From Burkholderiales bacterium (GTDB lineage Bacteria > Pseudomonadota > Gammaproteobacteria > Burkholderiales > Usitatibacteraceae): a DNA stretch of 64,000 nt. The first letter of the stretch is position 1. Each line of letters opens with the position of its first letter. The DNA is taken from assembly GCA_025360815.1 (NCBI GenBank), contig JANYBL010000005.1, positions 1-64,000 of the forward strand. The letters are read 5' to 3'. The notes under the pieces were generated by a model that was given only the letters and a program-made list of their open reading frames with translations, did not search any database and was not told the DNA's origin. This document shows, one piece after another, positions 1 to 8,496 of the stretch. Both the position numbers and the translations under genes were made by a program.

Positions 1-294
1 GTAGTACCGACCGGCAACCGAGGTGGCAATGCCGAGAGCAATTTGGACCTTCGCGACAACAGCGATGGAAAAGAACACGAAGCCGGCGCGGTTGAGAGGC
101 TTGTGCATGCCCATCTCATCGCAGAAGCACCATGCGGCGAATGCAGTAAGTGCGAGCGACAGCAGGCGAAGCGGCGCTAACGGCTGAGAGAAGTGAGATA
201 GCAGCAATATCAGAAATGCAGCCACTGCGAGTGCTACAGCACCAACTCTCGCATTCAGGGAGGCGGCGCGAGGGTCGAATATGGACGTATTCAT
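1..294 (-). CDS. Membrane protein, C-terminus cut by window edge
   Basis: An open frame on the minus strand starts with ATG at 294 (MNTSIFDPRAAS) and runs off the left edge after 98 codons. Alternating hydrophobic stretches (about residues 17-36, 41-58 and 68-90) suggest at least three membrane helices joined by short loops. A weak ribosome-binding sequence (TTGGGAGC) precedes the ATG. I do not recognise the family and no catalytic motif is visible. No partner gene can be named, because the next gene in its direction lies outside the window. The coding call rests on the uninterrupted frame, its hydrophobic periodicity and a sensible start. Confidence 0.55.
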   Translation of the reverse strand, partial: MNTSIFDPRAASLNARVGAVALAVAAFLILLLSHFSQPLAPLRLLSLALTAFAAWCFCDEMGMHKPLNRAGFVFFSIAVVAKVQIALGIATSVAGRYY

Positions 295-1190
295 GATGCT
301 CCCAAGGTGGTTTATGATGCCTAACTCAATTTAGGGAGCACCACAGCCTCATAACATTCCGCGTTGCACCCTAACATTTCAGTGAAATTACGAAAAATCG
401 CTTGTAATCAATAAGCTTCATCAATTATTTGTATAAACATACAGACATAACAAGATCACGATTCTCATCATATGTAGAAAAGCTATTTTTCAATTAAATT
501 AACACTGCTCTGAGCAGTCGAGCACCGCATTCCCACCGCTACAAGCGACGAAAATTATCGATAGGGTTTGGGAACGAATTCGTAATTTTCAATATAACAT
601 GCAGTCTGAGGAATCCTATGCTTACTGGATTCGTTTTTTTAAATGGCCTCAATTGCGCCATCCGCACGAAATGGCTGCTGATGTGGTGCGTATCGTTTTC
701 ATTTTTTGGTGACGGAGCGCAAAGTGCTGGTTTTAACGCATCGGGTTGCGCTATTTGCAATTTTTATCCGTATCAGCGGCTTCATGGCGTCGATTTACTT
801 TGTCGATCTTGTTCATGACAGCAAATCATTTATGCGCAGGTTTGTTGCTGTACGCAATCCTCGTATAGATTCGTGGTGCAGCAATAGCATGGTTGATATA
901 TCGTCGGTCACAAATGATTGCGCTGCACGGTTGCGATGATCATGCAAGCAAGCTCCATTCGAGTGAGCCGCAAAACATTTCAGCAGCGCCACACAAAAAA
1001 TCTATCAGGCGATAGTTTCGTCATGTCATGCCAAGATAAAACCGACGCATTTGGGGAAAATATGCCGAATGTGGGCACATAGCTGGGGTGTCGAAAGCGC
1101 CATCCGACGTGCTTTGGCAGGGGCGTTTGCCTGCGTGAACCTAAACGCCAGCGTTACCTAACGCGCAATATAGCGCGTTAATCTGAAGCG
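295..1190. other. Intergenic region, no supported gene
   Basis: About 900 bases without a convincing gene. The first half (about 350-640) is AT-rich, as expected for a promoter region of the minus-strand gene ending at the left edge. Two overlapping plus-strand frames at 618-818 and 706-939 have odd compositions and no family resemblance. The only clear structure is a perfect hairpin at 1159-1180. Confidence 0.5.
1159..1180 (-). terminator. Perfect 8-bp hairpin after the small membrane protein gene
   Basis: TAACGCGC and GCGCGTTA pair perfectly around a six-base loop. The hairpin lies 11 bases past the stop of the minus-strand gene at 1191. No T-run follows on the minus strand, so it is either a weak terminator, an RNA 3' end stabiliser or a protein-binding palindrome. 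Confidence 0.4.
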
Positions 1191-1547
1191 TTATTCGTTG
1201 GTGTTTGCGCTATCGGATTTGCCCGCGCGGTCGGTAAAAAGCTTCTTCCATTGTTTAACGAGCAAGAACGTCGCAATGACGAGGACCGAACCGAGGATCA
1301 CAAGCTGAAGCAGTGCGTGCGGTAACGCAGCCTTGAAGTCGACCATCAGTTCAACCATCACCGTTCCCAGCAATTCCGCGCCCGAGATCGCAATGAGCAT
1401 CGACAACAAAATTACAATCGTCCATTGCGGCCATTGCACTTTTTGCTCGGATGCGAACACGGGGGACGCGCTTGCGTTCATGTTTGCGCTAACTTCAACA
1501 TTGGTGGTCATGTTTTTTGATGGATCTGATGGTAGGGATTCGTTCAT
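1191..1547 (-). CDS. Small two-helix membrane protein of unknown function
   Basis: 118 residues. The N-terminal ~38 residues are polar (rich in Ser, Asn and Ala). Two hydrophobic helices follow (about 43-70 and 79-98), with a basic, polar tail (KQWKKLF... to ...SANTNE). No enzyme motif is present. It lies downstream of rhlE on the same strand, 223 bases after its stop, so read-through from rhlE is possible but not required. A 282-residue open frame on the opposite strand (1333-2181) overlaps both this gene and rhlE. I treat that as a shadow because it has no start context and conflicts with the helicase. Confidence 0.55.
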   Translation of the reverse strand: MNESLPSDPSKNMTTNVEVSANMNASASPVFASEQKVQWPQWTIVILLSMLIAISGAELLGTVMVELMVDFKAALPHALLQLVILGSVLVIATFLLVKQWKKLFTDRAGKSDSANTNE

Positions 1548-1770
1548 GTCGGCCTTCGGAAAGGCTACTAAAAATCATTGTTGCCTGCTTAGTAGCGCGA
1601 ACTTGCGAACTGGTTCAAATTTGTTGATAAACACCAAGTACTGCGGGGAGTATGTCCTCTATATTGCAGCAACTATCATACCAGTCATCGGCTTCAGCTT
1701 GTTTTATTGCCGCCTACCATCGCAGTGGTTCCCCCGAAACGCCCGGAGTCAAAAATCAGACCGCTTTGCG

Positions 1771-3351
1771 CTATTTCTCACTGGTTTCGGCTTCGATCTG
1801 CTGGGCCCGCTGATCTTCACCCGCTTTGCTACCGACCGCTCTGCGGAAGAGTGCGGCTGTCGGGCGCTGTTGCTTGCTGCGTTGAGGTGCCGTGGATTTG
1901 GCGGCGAGGCTTGCCAAGCTGTTTGCATCGGGCTGCGCAGAGGATTCATAGGGCTTGCTGAAATCAAAGCCGCCCGACATCGGCGCAGGCGCAGCGCTTG
2001 CCCCGTATTGTGGGCGAGGACGCTTGTGACCGGCGTCTTTGTCATGGCGATGGCTGTTGCTGCCACGGTCCGTTCGGTCGTTCCTGTCTCCCTTACCGGC
2101 CTTGGTGTTCTGATCGCCCCTTTCAGCCTTCTCGCCCCGATCACTCCTATCGCGTGGGATGGCGCTGGACGATGCCTGTGAAGCACCGTGGCTTGATGAA
2201 TGCTTACGATCGCCCGCAAACTCAGGAACTGGCAGTCGCGGGATCTGGCGTTTTAGCAGCTTCTCAATGCCGGCCAAATAGTCCATCTCATCCGGGCTGA
2301 CCAGCGAAATCGCCTCGCCGGGGCTACCCGCGCGGCCGGTGCGACCAATGCGGTGTACATAATCTTCCGGCGTATTCGGCAATTCATAGTTGATCACGAA
2401 CGGCAGCTGATCGATATCCAGGCCACGCGCAGCAACCTCGGTGGCGACCAAAATTTTCACTTTGCCTTGCTTGAATTCATCCAATGCTTGAGTGCGTTCA
2501 AGCTGCGAACGGTCGCTGTGAATCGCCGTTGCGAGCAAGCCATCGCGGGCAAGTTTGCGGGCTAACTGGTCGGCATCAATTTTGCGGCGTGTAAAAATCA
2601 GCACTTGCTGCATATCGCGCGATTTGATGAGGTGCGCCAGCAGCGCATGTTTGCTGGCGGCTGGCACTTCATAAGCCGAATGGGTGACGAGCTCGGAAGG
2701 CGTGTTACGGCGCGCCACTTCGATCATCGTCGGGTTGCGCATGAACTGATTGGCGAGGCGTTTAATCTCTTCTGAAAACGTCGCCGAGAACAGCAAATTC
2801 TGCCGGTTCGCCGGCAGCAAACCGAGGATACGGTTGATCGCCGGCATAAAGCCCATATCGAGCATCCGGTCCGCTTCATCCAGAATCAAAATCTGCACTT
2901 GCGATAAATTGATGCTCTTGCCTTCAACGTGATCAAGCAGACGACCCGGCGTGGCAACAACAATTTCCACGCCCGCTTGTAATGCCTTGATTTGCGGCTT
3001 AATGTCGATGCCGCCATAAACCACGGCCGCGCGCAACGGCAAATATTTGCCATAAGTGCGAACCGATTCTTCGACTTGTGCAGCAAGTTCACGCGTCGGC
3101 GTGAGCACGAGTGCACGGACGGGATGGCGGGCAGGCGAGGTGCTGGCGCTGGCGAGCGGTGCCAACAAATTCAACATCGGCAATGTAAAGCTCGCCGTCT
3201 TGCCTGTCCCGGTTTGCGCACAACCCATGATGTCGAGCTTGGCCAAAATAGCGGGGATTGCTTGTGCTTGGATCGGGGTCGGCTCGGTATAGCCGCTTTC
3301 TTCAACAGCACGCAATAATTCGGGAACTAAATTCAATGATGCAAATGTCAT
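1771..3351 (-). CDS. rhlE: DEAD-box ATP-dependent RNA helicase RhlE
   Basis: ATP-driven unwinding of short RNA duplexes in ribosome assembly or RNA decay, in the cytoplasm. All helicase blocks are visible in order: Q motif (EPTPIQAQAIP, ~23-33), Walker A AQTGTGKT (45-52), PTRELAAQ, TPGRLLDH, DEAD in DEADRMLDMGF, SAT, ARGLDID and HRIGRTGRAG. After the ~370-residue core comes a long polar, Arg/Lys/Ser-rich tail (GDRNDRTDRGSN and similar), as in other proteobacterial RhlE proteins, probably for RNA binding. The first ATG (MTFASLNLVP) begins directly at the Q-motif region, so no earlier start is needed. RhlE is preferred over DbpA, SrmB or DeaD because the core is short and followed by a disordered basic tail. 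Confidence 0.93.
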   Translation of the reverse strand: MTFASLNLVPELLRAVEESGYTEPTPIQAQAIPAILAKLDIMGCAQTGTGKTASFTLPMLNLLAPLASASTSPARHPVRALVLTPTRELAAQVEESVRTYGKYLPLRAAVVYGGIDIKPQIKALQAGVEIVVATPGRLLDHVEGKSINLSQVQILILDEADRMLDMGFMPAINRILGLLPANRQNLLFSATFSEEIKRLANQFMRNPTMIEVARRNTPSELVTHSAYEVPAASKHALLAHLIKSRDMQQVLIFTRRKIDADQLARKLARDGLLATAIHSDRSQLERTQALDEFKQGKVKILVATEVAARGLDIDQLPFVINYELPNTPEDYVHRIGRTGRAGSPGEAISLVSPDEMDYLAGIEKLLKRQIPRLPVPEFAGDRKHSSSHGASQASSSAIPRDRSDRGEKAERGDQNTKAGKGDRNDRTDRGSNSHRHDKDAGHKRPRPQYGASAAPAPMSGGFDFSKPYESSAQPDANSLASLAAKSTAPQRSKQQRPTAALFRRAVGSKAGEDQRAQQIEAETSEK

Positions 3352-3854
3352 GCAAACAGCCTAAAAGTAATATTGGGCTGGCTCCATGTGGCGGACAAAA
3401 TCAAAAAAATGATTTGCAAGCATGGGGACAGCAAAAAACGCAGCACGCGCTAAAAATAGCGAAAATCGTCGCGGATGGTTGTAACAATTTTGCAGCAGTA
3501 GCGATGTCATCAATATTCGCAAAAGCGCTTACAAAACAATTAACTAACCGATATTGTACCGTGGCTTGGGGTGAGGCTGTCAGAAAACTGGGGGACTGCT
3601 TGAATATAACAATTCCGATGACAAAACCGCTGTGGATACGCTAGCCTGACTTGTTAATGCATGCATTGCTCCAGGTATCCTGATACATTCGTTTTTCTGA
3701 TTTATCCTCGTTTGTCCGTGTATTGGCTTCTGGCGGGCTCGCAATTTTGATTTTTTTGGTTTTTTGGTTTTGATATACGATCTCCCGCGTTTACTCATTG
3801 CGTCAATCCCTCTATTTTCGACACAATCGAGTCGCATCATCGCTCGTTCTGCAA
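3352..3854. other. Divergent promoter region between rhlE and the protease gene
   Basis: About 500 bases separate the rhlE start (minus) from the protease start (plus). It must hold both promoters, and a long 5' leader for rhlE is possible. Open frames here (plus 3258-3644, minus 3580-3864) have no recognisable features. I cannot place a promoter with confidence. Confidence 0.4.
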
Positions 3855-5426
3855 ATGAACCCATTGAATCCTATGCCCGTTAATCCCTGTTACATACTTC
3901 GCCGCACCGCGATCTGCATCTGCGTTGTCATCCAACTTTTTCAAACGGTGAGTGCGAAACCTAATATCACCAGAAACAAGCCGACAGATAGCGCCGCGGG
4001 CGAATCACAGCCCGCAGTGCAAGCCGCGAAATTGATCTCGCAGGTCGCGCCAGTGGCATTGCCGCCCGCTTCGGCGTCAGCACGCGAGTTGTTTGCACGC
4101 TATAAAGATCGGCTGGTGCAGGTGCGGATTTTGCGCAATAGCGCCAACGAGCAATCGTCGCTCGGCTCAGGGTTTGTGGTGCGCGACGACGGTGCAGCGG
4201 GGGTGTGGTTGTTGACGAATTATCATGTGGTCTCCTCTTTGGCGATCAATCCGGAGAAATTTCGTCTGGAGCTTCGCCAAACGAACGAGCGTACCGTCAG
4301 AGCTAAGCTGATGGCCATTGATGTTATTCACGATCTTGCGGTGTTGCGGACGGAGCCAGAAAGTCCGGTTGTGCCTTGGCCAGCATTTAGCTTGCGCGAA
4401 TCGTTGCTTACACAAGGTGAGCGTGTTTTCGCACTAGGCAACCCGCTTGAGCTGGGCTTTTTAATTTCAGACGGCATTTATAACGGCCCTGCGGAATCGC
4501 GCATTTATGAGCAGATGTTATTTTCCGGTGCGCTGAATTCAGGCATGAGTGGTGGCCCGGCAATTGATGAATCGGGCAGGGTCGTTGGGGTGAATGTTGC
4601 CACGCAAAGGCGCGCCATGCTGATCAGCTTTCTGGTGCCGATTCGTTATGTCCGCCAGTTGCTTGAGCGAGCGTGGTCAGCCGCACCGCGCAATGAATGG
4701 CGTAGCGAAATCGCGCGACAACTGTTGGCTCATCAGGATTTTGTGGTGGGCAAATTTTTCACCGCCGAACAAACAAAACCGCCCGCAGCTGCTTCGGCCA
4801 CCTCTGCGCAAGTGCCCGCCGCAACAACTATTGCAACCTCATCTGCAACCTCATCTGCAAACTCATCTGCACCCCGGACATCTCCGTCATCCACAACAAG
4901 CGCCAATGTCGGCTTTGCAAGCCAAACCCTTTCCGGACGTATCGTGCCAACTCTCGATGGCAGCCTGACCAAATGTTGGGCGGGCGGTCGCGATGGCGAA
5001 CGGTTGCGCTACCAACAAGACACGCTAAATTGCAGCCTGAATTCGGAGCTTTTCGTCCGCAATAATTTGTATGCGGGTTCACTCAGCATCAACCACGCAT
5101 TGCTTAGAAACGTTAAATTAGCCACGCCGCAATTCTTGGCGCTGTTTAATCAAAGCACGTTTCTGAATTCTTTGTATGGGCGCGGCAGCGCCGAGATGAC
5201 CCCCACCGAGTGCCGCGACGACTATGTCAAAACAACGGTCCATGTGTATCGCGTCTCGATTTGTGTGGCTGGATTTCGTAAATTCGATGGTGTTTACGAC
5301 TACACGGTCAGCGCAAATCAGGTGGACGATGCGAGCGAGCGAATGAGTAGTGTACTGTCAATGAAGGGCGTTTCTTTCAAAAATGGGCAACGATTGAGCG
5401 ACATGTTTTTGGAGCGACTCCAATGA
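3855..5426 (+). CDS. Exported trypsin-like serine protease (S1C-like) with C-terminal unknown domain
   Basis: A chymotrypsin-fold protease made with a signal peptide (hydrophobic stretch ICICVVIQLFQTVSA near residue 30), so it should act in the periplasm or envelope. The triad is visible: His in TNYHVVSS, Asp in HDLAVLRTE, Ser in GMSGGPA. The first ~290 residues resemble a DegP/HtrA protease core, but no PDZ domain follows. Instead there is a Ser/Thr/Ala linker with three 12-bp repeats (4834-4869) and a ~170-residue C-terminal domain I do not recognise. The frame extends to a TTG at 3798. I prefer ATG 3855 because the signal peptide then sits normally. The stop overlaps the start of the FHA gene (ATGA), so the two are probably translationally coupled and functionally linked. 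Confidence 0.85.
   Translation: MNPLNPMPVNPCYILRRTAICICVVIQLFQTVSAKPNITRNKPTDSAAGESQPAVQAAKLISQVAPVALPPASASARELFARYKDRLVQVRILRNSANEQSSLGSGFVVRDDGAAGVWLLTNYHVVSSLAINPEKFRLELRQTNERTVRAKLMAIDVIHDLAVLRTEPESPVVPWPAFSLRESLLTQGERVFALGNPLELGFLISDGIYNGPAESRIYEQMLFSGALNSGMSGGPAIDESGRVVGVNVATQRRAMLISFLVPIRYVRQLLERAWSAAPRNEWRSEIARQLLAHQDFVVGKFFTAEQTKPPAAASATSAQVPAATTIATSSATSSANSSAPRTSPSSTTSANVGFASQTLSGRIVPTLDGSLTKCWAGGRDGERLRYQQDTLNCSLNSELFVRNNLYAGSLSINHALLRNVKLATPQFLALFNQSTFLNSLYGRGSAEMTPTECRDDYVKTTVHVYRVSICVAGFRKFDGVYDYTVSANQVDDASERMSSVLSMKGVSFKNGQRLSDMFLERLQ
4834..4869 (+). repeat. Three 12-bp tandem repeats in the protease linker
   Basis: The unit CAACCTCATCTG occurs three times in a row, the last copy with one change. 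It encodes the Thr/Ser/Ala linker between the protease core and the C-terminal domain. The 12-bp period keeps the frame. Confidence 0.8.
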
Positions 5427-6448
5427 CCTGGGTGGTTGAGCAACTGCATCGGGATGGCAGCATTCTGGCACGCGTAGCGCTTTCAAATCGGCATGATTCC
5501 CTCGAAGTCGAAACACAAGCGCAGGCAAATCTGGCTACGCTTCGAATCGGCCGCGCACTCGATAATGATTTGGTCTTGGAGGATCCGCATAGCGCAGCGC
5601 ATCACGCCGAACTTCAAATGGACGCAGATGGTCGCGTATCGCTACGAGATCTCGGCACGCAAAATGGCATCATCGCTGCCCGCAGCAAGCGCGCTCAAGT
5701 TGTACATTTCAGCGAAAACATCGCAACGGAGCAAATTTACCGAATCGGCCATTCGCTCATCCGAGTTCGCAACAGCGCATGGCCGTTGGCACCCGAGCAA
5801 ACCTTATCGCGTCGCGCCGTCTGGCCGTACGCCCTGCTCACGGTGGCGCTCGTAATATTGCACGGCGCGTGGCGAATTTGGCTTCGAGATGTAAACCAAA
5901 ATTCGCCCGCCTACCTTTACGATCTGAGCGGCCAAGTCGCGCTGTTCTGCATCTGGAGCGGCATCTATGCATTGTTCGGGCGGCTCATCAGCGGCAACGA
6001 ACGATTTTTCTCGCATCTGCTGATTGCCTGTATCGGCTATCTGAGTGGGACGCTGATTTTGCATCTGCTTGATGTGATCGCATTTGCCATGTCATGGCTG
6101 TGGCCGATCCGCATCGTCCAGCCCGTCATCGTGATTGTCGCCGCGATGACGGTTCGCGCTCACCTTCGACTAGCTGATGTGCGTCACTGGCCCACCTTGC
6201 GCTACGCGGTCGCACTTGTCGCGACCATTGCCGTCATCATCCCGATTGGGCAACACTGGATTTCACGACAACGCCTAACCGATGTGCAAACCATGGGGCT
6301 TATTGAACATCCGTCGTTACGACTTGCCAAACCGATAACGGTTGAAGCGTTTTCTATGGCAGGTGCGGCGCTGAAAGAGCGCGTTGATAACGCGAGGAAA
6401 AAGCAAGATGAGGGAGAGGATGAGACTGGGTATGAAAGTGAGTTTTGA
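5423..6448 (+). CDS. FHA-domain polytopic membrane protein
   Basis: 341 residues. The N-terminal ~115 form a forkhead-associated domain, a phosphothreonine-peptide reader. The sequence has RIGRALDNDLVLED, then HHAEL and DLGTQNG, which match the conserved FHA loops (GR, the S/H block and the NG). About five or six hydrophobic helices follow between residues ~130 and ~290, then a charged tail (KKQDEGEDETGYESEF). Its ATG overlaps the protease stop by four bases. A cytoplasmic FHA head plus membrane anchor suggests a phosphorylation-dependent assembly or signalling point for the paired protease. No Ser/Thr kinase or phosphatase gene is seen nearby. The stop codon lies inside a 12-bp tandem repeat. 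Confidence 0.82.
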   Translation: MTWVVEQLHRDGSILARVALSNRHDSLEVETQAQANLATLRIGRALDNDLVLEDPHSAAHHAELQMDADGRVSLRDLGTQNGIIAARSKRAQVVHFSENIATEQIYRIGHSLIRVRNSAWPLAPEQTLSRRAVWPYALLTVALVILHGAWRIWLRDVNQNSPAYLYDLSGQVALFCIWSGIYALFGRLISGNERFFSHLLIACIGYLSGTLILHLLDVIAFAMSWLWPIRIVQPVIVIVAAMTVRAHLRLADVRHWPTLRYAVALVATIAVIIPIGQHWISRQRLTDVQTMGLIEHPSLRLAKPITVEAFSMAGAALKERVDNARKKQDEGEDETGYESEF

Positions 6449-6485
6449 AATGAGTTTTGAAATGAGTTTTAAAATGAGTTTTAAA
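6438..6485 (+). repeat. Four 12-bp tandem repeats spanning the FHA gene stop
   Basis: The unit RTGAGTTTTRAA is repeated four times without gaps. The first copy contains the stop codon of the FHA gene. The unit is AT-rich and unlike the surrounding coding sequence. Replication slippage is the simplest origin. Confidence 0.85.
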
Positions 6486-6574
6486 AATACTATGATTACT
6501 GGTGCCGTCGGTTCAAGACCAATCAAAAGCAACTGATTGACGCCATCACGAAAAACCCTGAAATCCAGCACTAG
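6485..6574 (+). pseudogene. Possible remnant of a DUF3606-like small gene
   Basis: The frame from 6491 reads YDYWCRRFKTNQKQLIDAI and stops shortly after. From memory, this lines up with the core of the DUF3606 family (pattern YWTKxFGVTxEQLxxAV). There is no start in this frame, because a stop lies just upstream in the 12-bp repeat. An ATG in another frame (6474) dies at 6536-6538. It looks like the broken tail of a small gene. The alignment is short and recalled rather than computed, so confidence is low. Confidence 0.3.
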
Positions 6575-6605
6575 AGCGGCTTTTCAGACATTCCACCTGT
6601 AAATT

Positions 6606-8180
6606 CTAGGAGCTACAAGATAACATAGAGCACCCCGCTTTTTGCCTTGCCCAATCAGGCCGAATCGCGCTGAATGCTTCGCGGCCTGCTTGCACGGTGT
6701 ACGGGTTGCGCATCACATCCAGCAGTTCTGTCACCATGCTGGCATCGCCCTGCTCTGCGCGGTCAATGGCTTGTTGCGCGAGGTAATTTCTGAGCACGTA
6801 GCGGGGGTTTAACTGATTCATGCTGTTGATGCGCGCGGCAGTAAGACGGTTGTCTTGGCTTAAGCGGCGCGCATAGCGGGTGAGCCAATCGACAAAACTT
6901 GCGCGGTGTTGTTGGAACAATGCTTCAACATAAAATGCGCCACGCAACACCTCGACAGCGGGATAAGCAGGATCGATTTGTGCTAACTGGCGAAAAAATT
7001 CGGTCATATCCACCTCTGCGCGTTGCATCAGCGCGAACACATCGCCAATTAACGTGGCATCGCCATCGTGCCAGTCGGTGAACCCAAATTTGCCGGCGTA
7101 AATTCTGGCTGATTCGTTACTGTACGTTTCATCGTATTTATCAAGACATTCGCTTAGCGCATCACCGTTGGCATGGATGGTTGCCAGGGCGCTGGCGAGC
7201 CGCTCCAAATTCCATCGTGCAATTTCGGGTTGGCGGCCGAAGCAGTAGCGTTTGCCTTCGCCATCGGTGGTGTTGGGTGTCCAGCCAGGATCGAAATTAT
7301 CGATCCAGCCGTAGGGGCCGTAGTCGATGGTGAGTCCTAAAATCGACATGTTGTCGGTGTTCATGACGCCATGCACAAAGCCAACGCGCATCCATTCGGC
7401 AACCATCTTGGCGGTGCGGATACATACCTCGGAAAACCAGGCTGGAAGCCGTTCCTGGGGCATTTTATCTGCTAAATTAAGGTCAGAAAAATCACGATCA
7501 ACCGTGAACGAAACCAATGTTTTAAGCAACTCTAATTCGCCCTGCGCGGCTAAAATTTCGAAATGCCCGAAGCGCGTAAACGAAGGCGCAACGCGGCAAA
7601 TAATCGCCCCCGATTCCGCGGCTGGGCGGCCATCGTAAAACATATCGCGCACCACACGATCGCCCGTTTCAACCAGGCTCAACGCTCTGGTAGTTGGAAT
7701 GCCCAAATGGTGCATCGCCTCAGAGCACAAAAATTCGCGGATTGATGAACGCAATACGGCACGGCCGTCCGCACCGCGCGAATACGGTGTACGGCCTGCG
7801 CCCTTGAGTTGCAGCTCGTATCTTTCACCAGCGCGTTCGCCTTTTTTGTTTACCACCTCGCCCAAATAAATCGCGCGGCCATCGCCCAATTGGCCCGCCC
7901 AGTTGCCAAATTGATGGCCACCGTAGCGCGTTGCGTAAGGCACACTGCCGGGCAGGATAGCGTTGCCAGCAAGTGCTGCGGCCATCGAGGGGGATCGCAT
8001 CGCAGCATCGTCAAGATCAAGGCTGGAAGCCACTTCTGGCGAATAGGCGAGTAAGCGTGGCGCGGTGACTGGCGTTGGTGTAACGCTTGACCAGACGATG
8101 TTTGAGACTTGCCGAACCATGTTGGGCAGGGCCGTTTCGCCGGGCAGCTCGCGCAGGAAACGATTATCGAAATTAAGCAT
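6606..8180 (-). CDS. selO: Protein adenylyltransferase SelO (YdiU family)
   Basis: A pseudokinase-fold enzyme that transfers AMP from ATP to Ser/Thr/Tyr of target proteins, linked to redox stress. Family signatures are clear: RYGGHQFGNWAGQLGDGRA, QLKGAGRTPYSRGADGRAVL, REFLCSEAMHHLGIPTTRAL, HGVMNTDNMSI and DYGPYGWID. The protein ends in Cys-Ser-Ser. The Cys stands where human SELENOO has selenocysteine, and bacterial members usually have Cys. The frame extends upstream to an ATG at 8204, but MLNFDNRFLRELPGE (ATG 8180) matches the usual N-terminus of the family. Length (525 aa) is normal. It stands alone, convergent with the FHA gene. Confidence 0.93.
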   Translation of the reverse strand: MLNFDNRFLRELPGETALPNMVRQVSNIVWSSVTPTPVTAPRLLAYSPEVASSLDLDDAAMRSPSMAAALAGNAILPGSVPYATRYGGHQFGNWAGQLGDGRAIYLGEVVNKKGERAGERYELQLKGAGRTPYSRGADGRAVLRSSIREFLCSEAMHHLGIPTTRALSLVETGDRVVRDMFYDGRPAAESGAIICRVAPSFTRFGHFEILAAQGELELLKTLVSFTVDRDFSDLNLADKMPQERLPAWFSEVCIRTAKMVAEWMRVGFVHGVMNTDNMSILGLTIDYGPYGWIDNFDPGWTPNTTDGEGKRYCFGRQPEIARWNLERLASALATIHANGDALSECLDKYDETYSNESARIYAGKFGFTDWHDGDATLIGDVFALMQRAEVDMTEFFRQLAQIDPAYPAVEVLRGAFYVEALFQQHRASFVDWLTRYARRLSQDNRLTAARINSMNQLNPRYVLRNYLAQQAIDRAEQGDASMVTELLDVMRNPYTVQAGREAFSAIRPDWARQKAGCSMLSCSS

Positions 8181-8390
8181 TGGGATTCCGTAAAAGGAGT
8201 GCATTGATCCGTATTTTACCGCGCTATATTTTCTAACCCGCGCTATCGATGCGGTCTGCGCGCTATTTTCTGTTTATCGCAGGTGTCCAGACCATTTGTT
8301 AATCGCTGGCGCAGCTTGCTAAATTTACCGACTTCCCGACTTCAAATCGCCGTTGTGTAAATGAATCATTTAGGTATGTTCATTTCAGGA

Positions 8391-8427
8391 CGTCGTCCAA
8401 AATCAAAGGTTGGGCGACGCGCTTTTT
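8391..8427 (+). terminator. Terminator-like hairpin with no upstream plus-strand gene
   Basis: CGTCGTCCAA (8391-8400) pairs with TTGGGCGACG (8410-8419), with one G-U pair around a nine-base loop. It is followed three bases later by TTTTT. This fits a rho-independent terminator reading rightward. The nearest gene to the left, selO, runs the other way, so it may end an unannotated short RNA or protect against read-through into the MFS gene. Confidence 0.5.
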
Positions 8428-8496
8428 ACGCTGAATCGATTAAAAAATAGCATAAACTAGCCCACCATCCAAAGTGTCCACCACAAATCCCGCGCC

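Noticed and set aside
618-939. Two small plus-strand frames in the first intergenic region
   Set aside because: No ribosome site, odd composition and no domain; weak evidence in AT-rich DNA.
1333-2181. 282-residue plus-strand frame overlapping rhlE
   Set aside because: It lies antisense to the helicase tail and the small membrane gene, has no family features and mirrors codon structure of the real genes.
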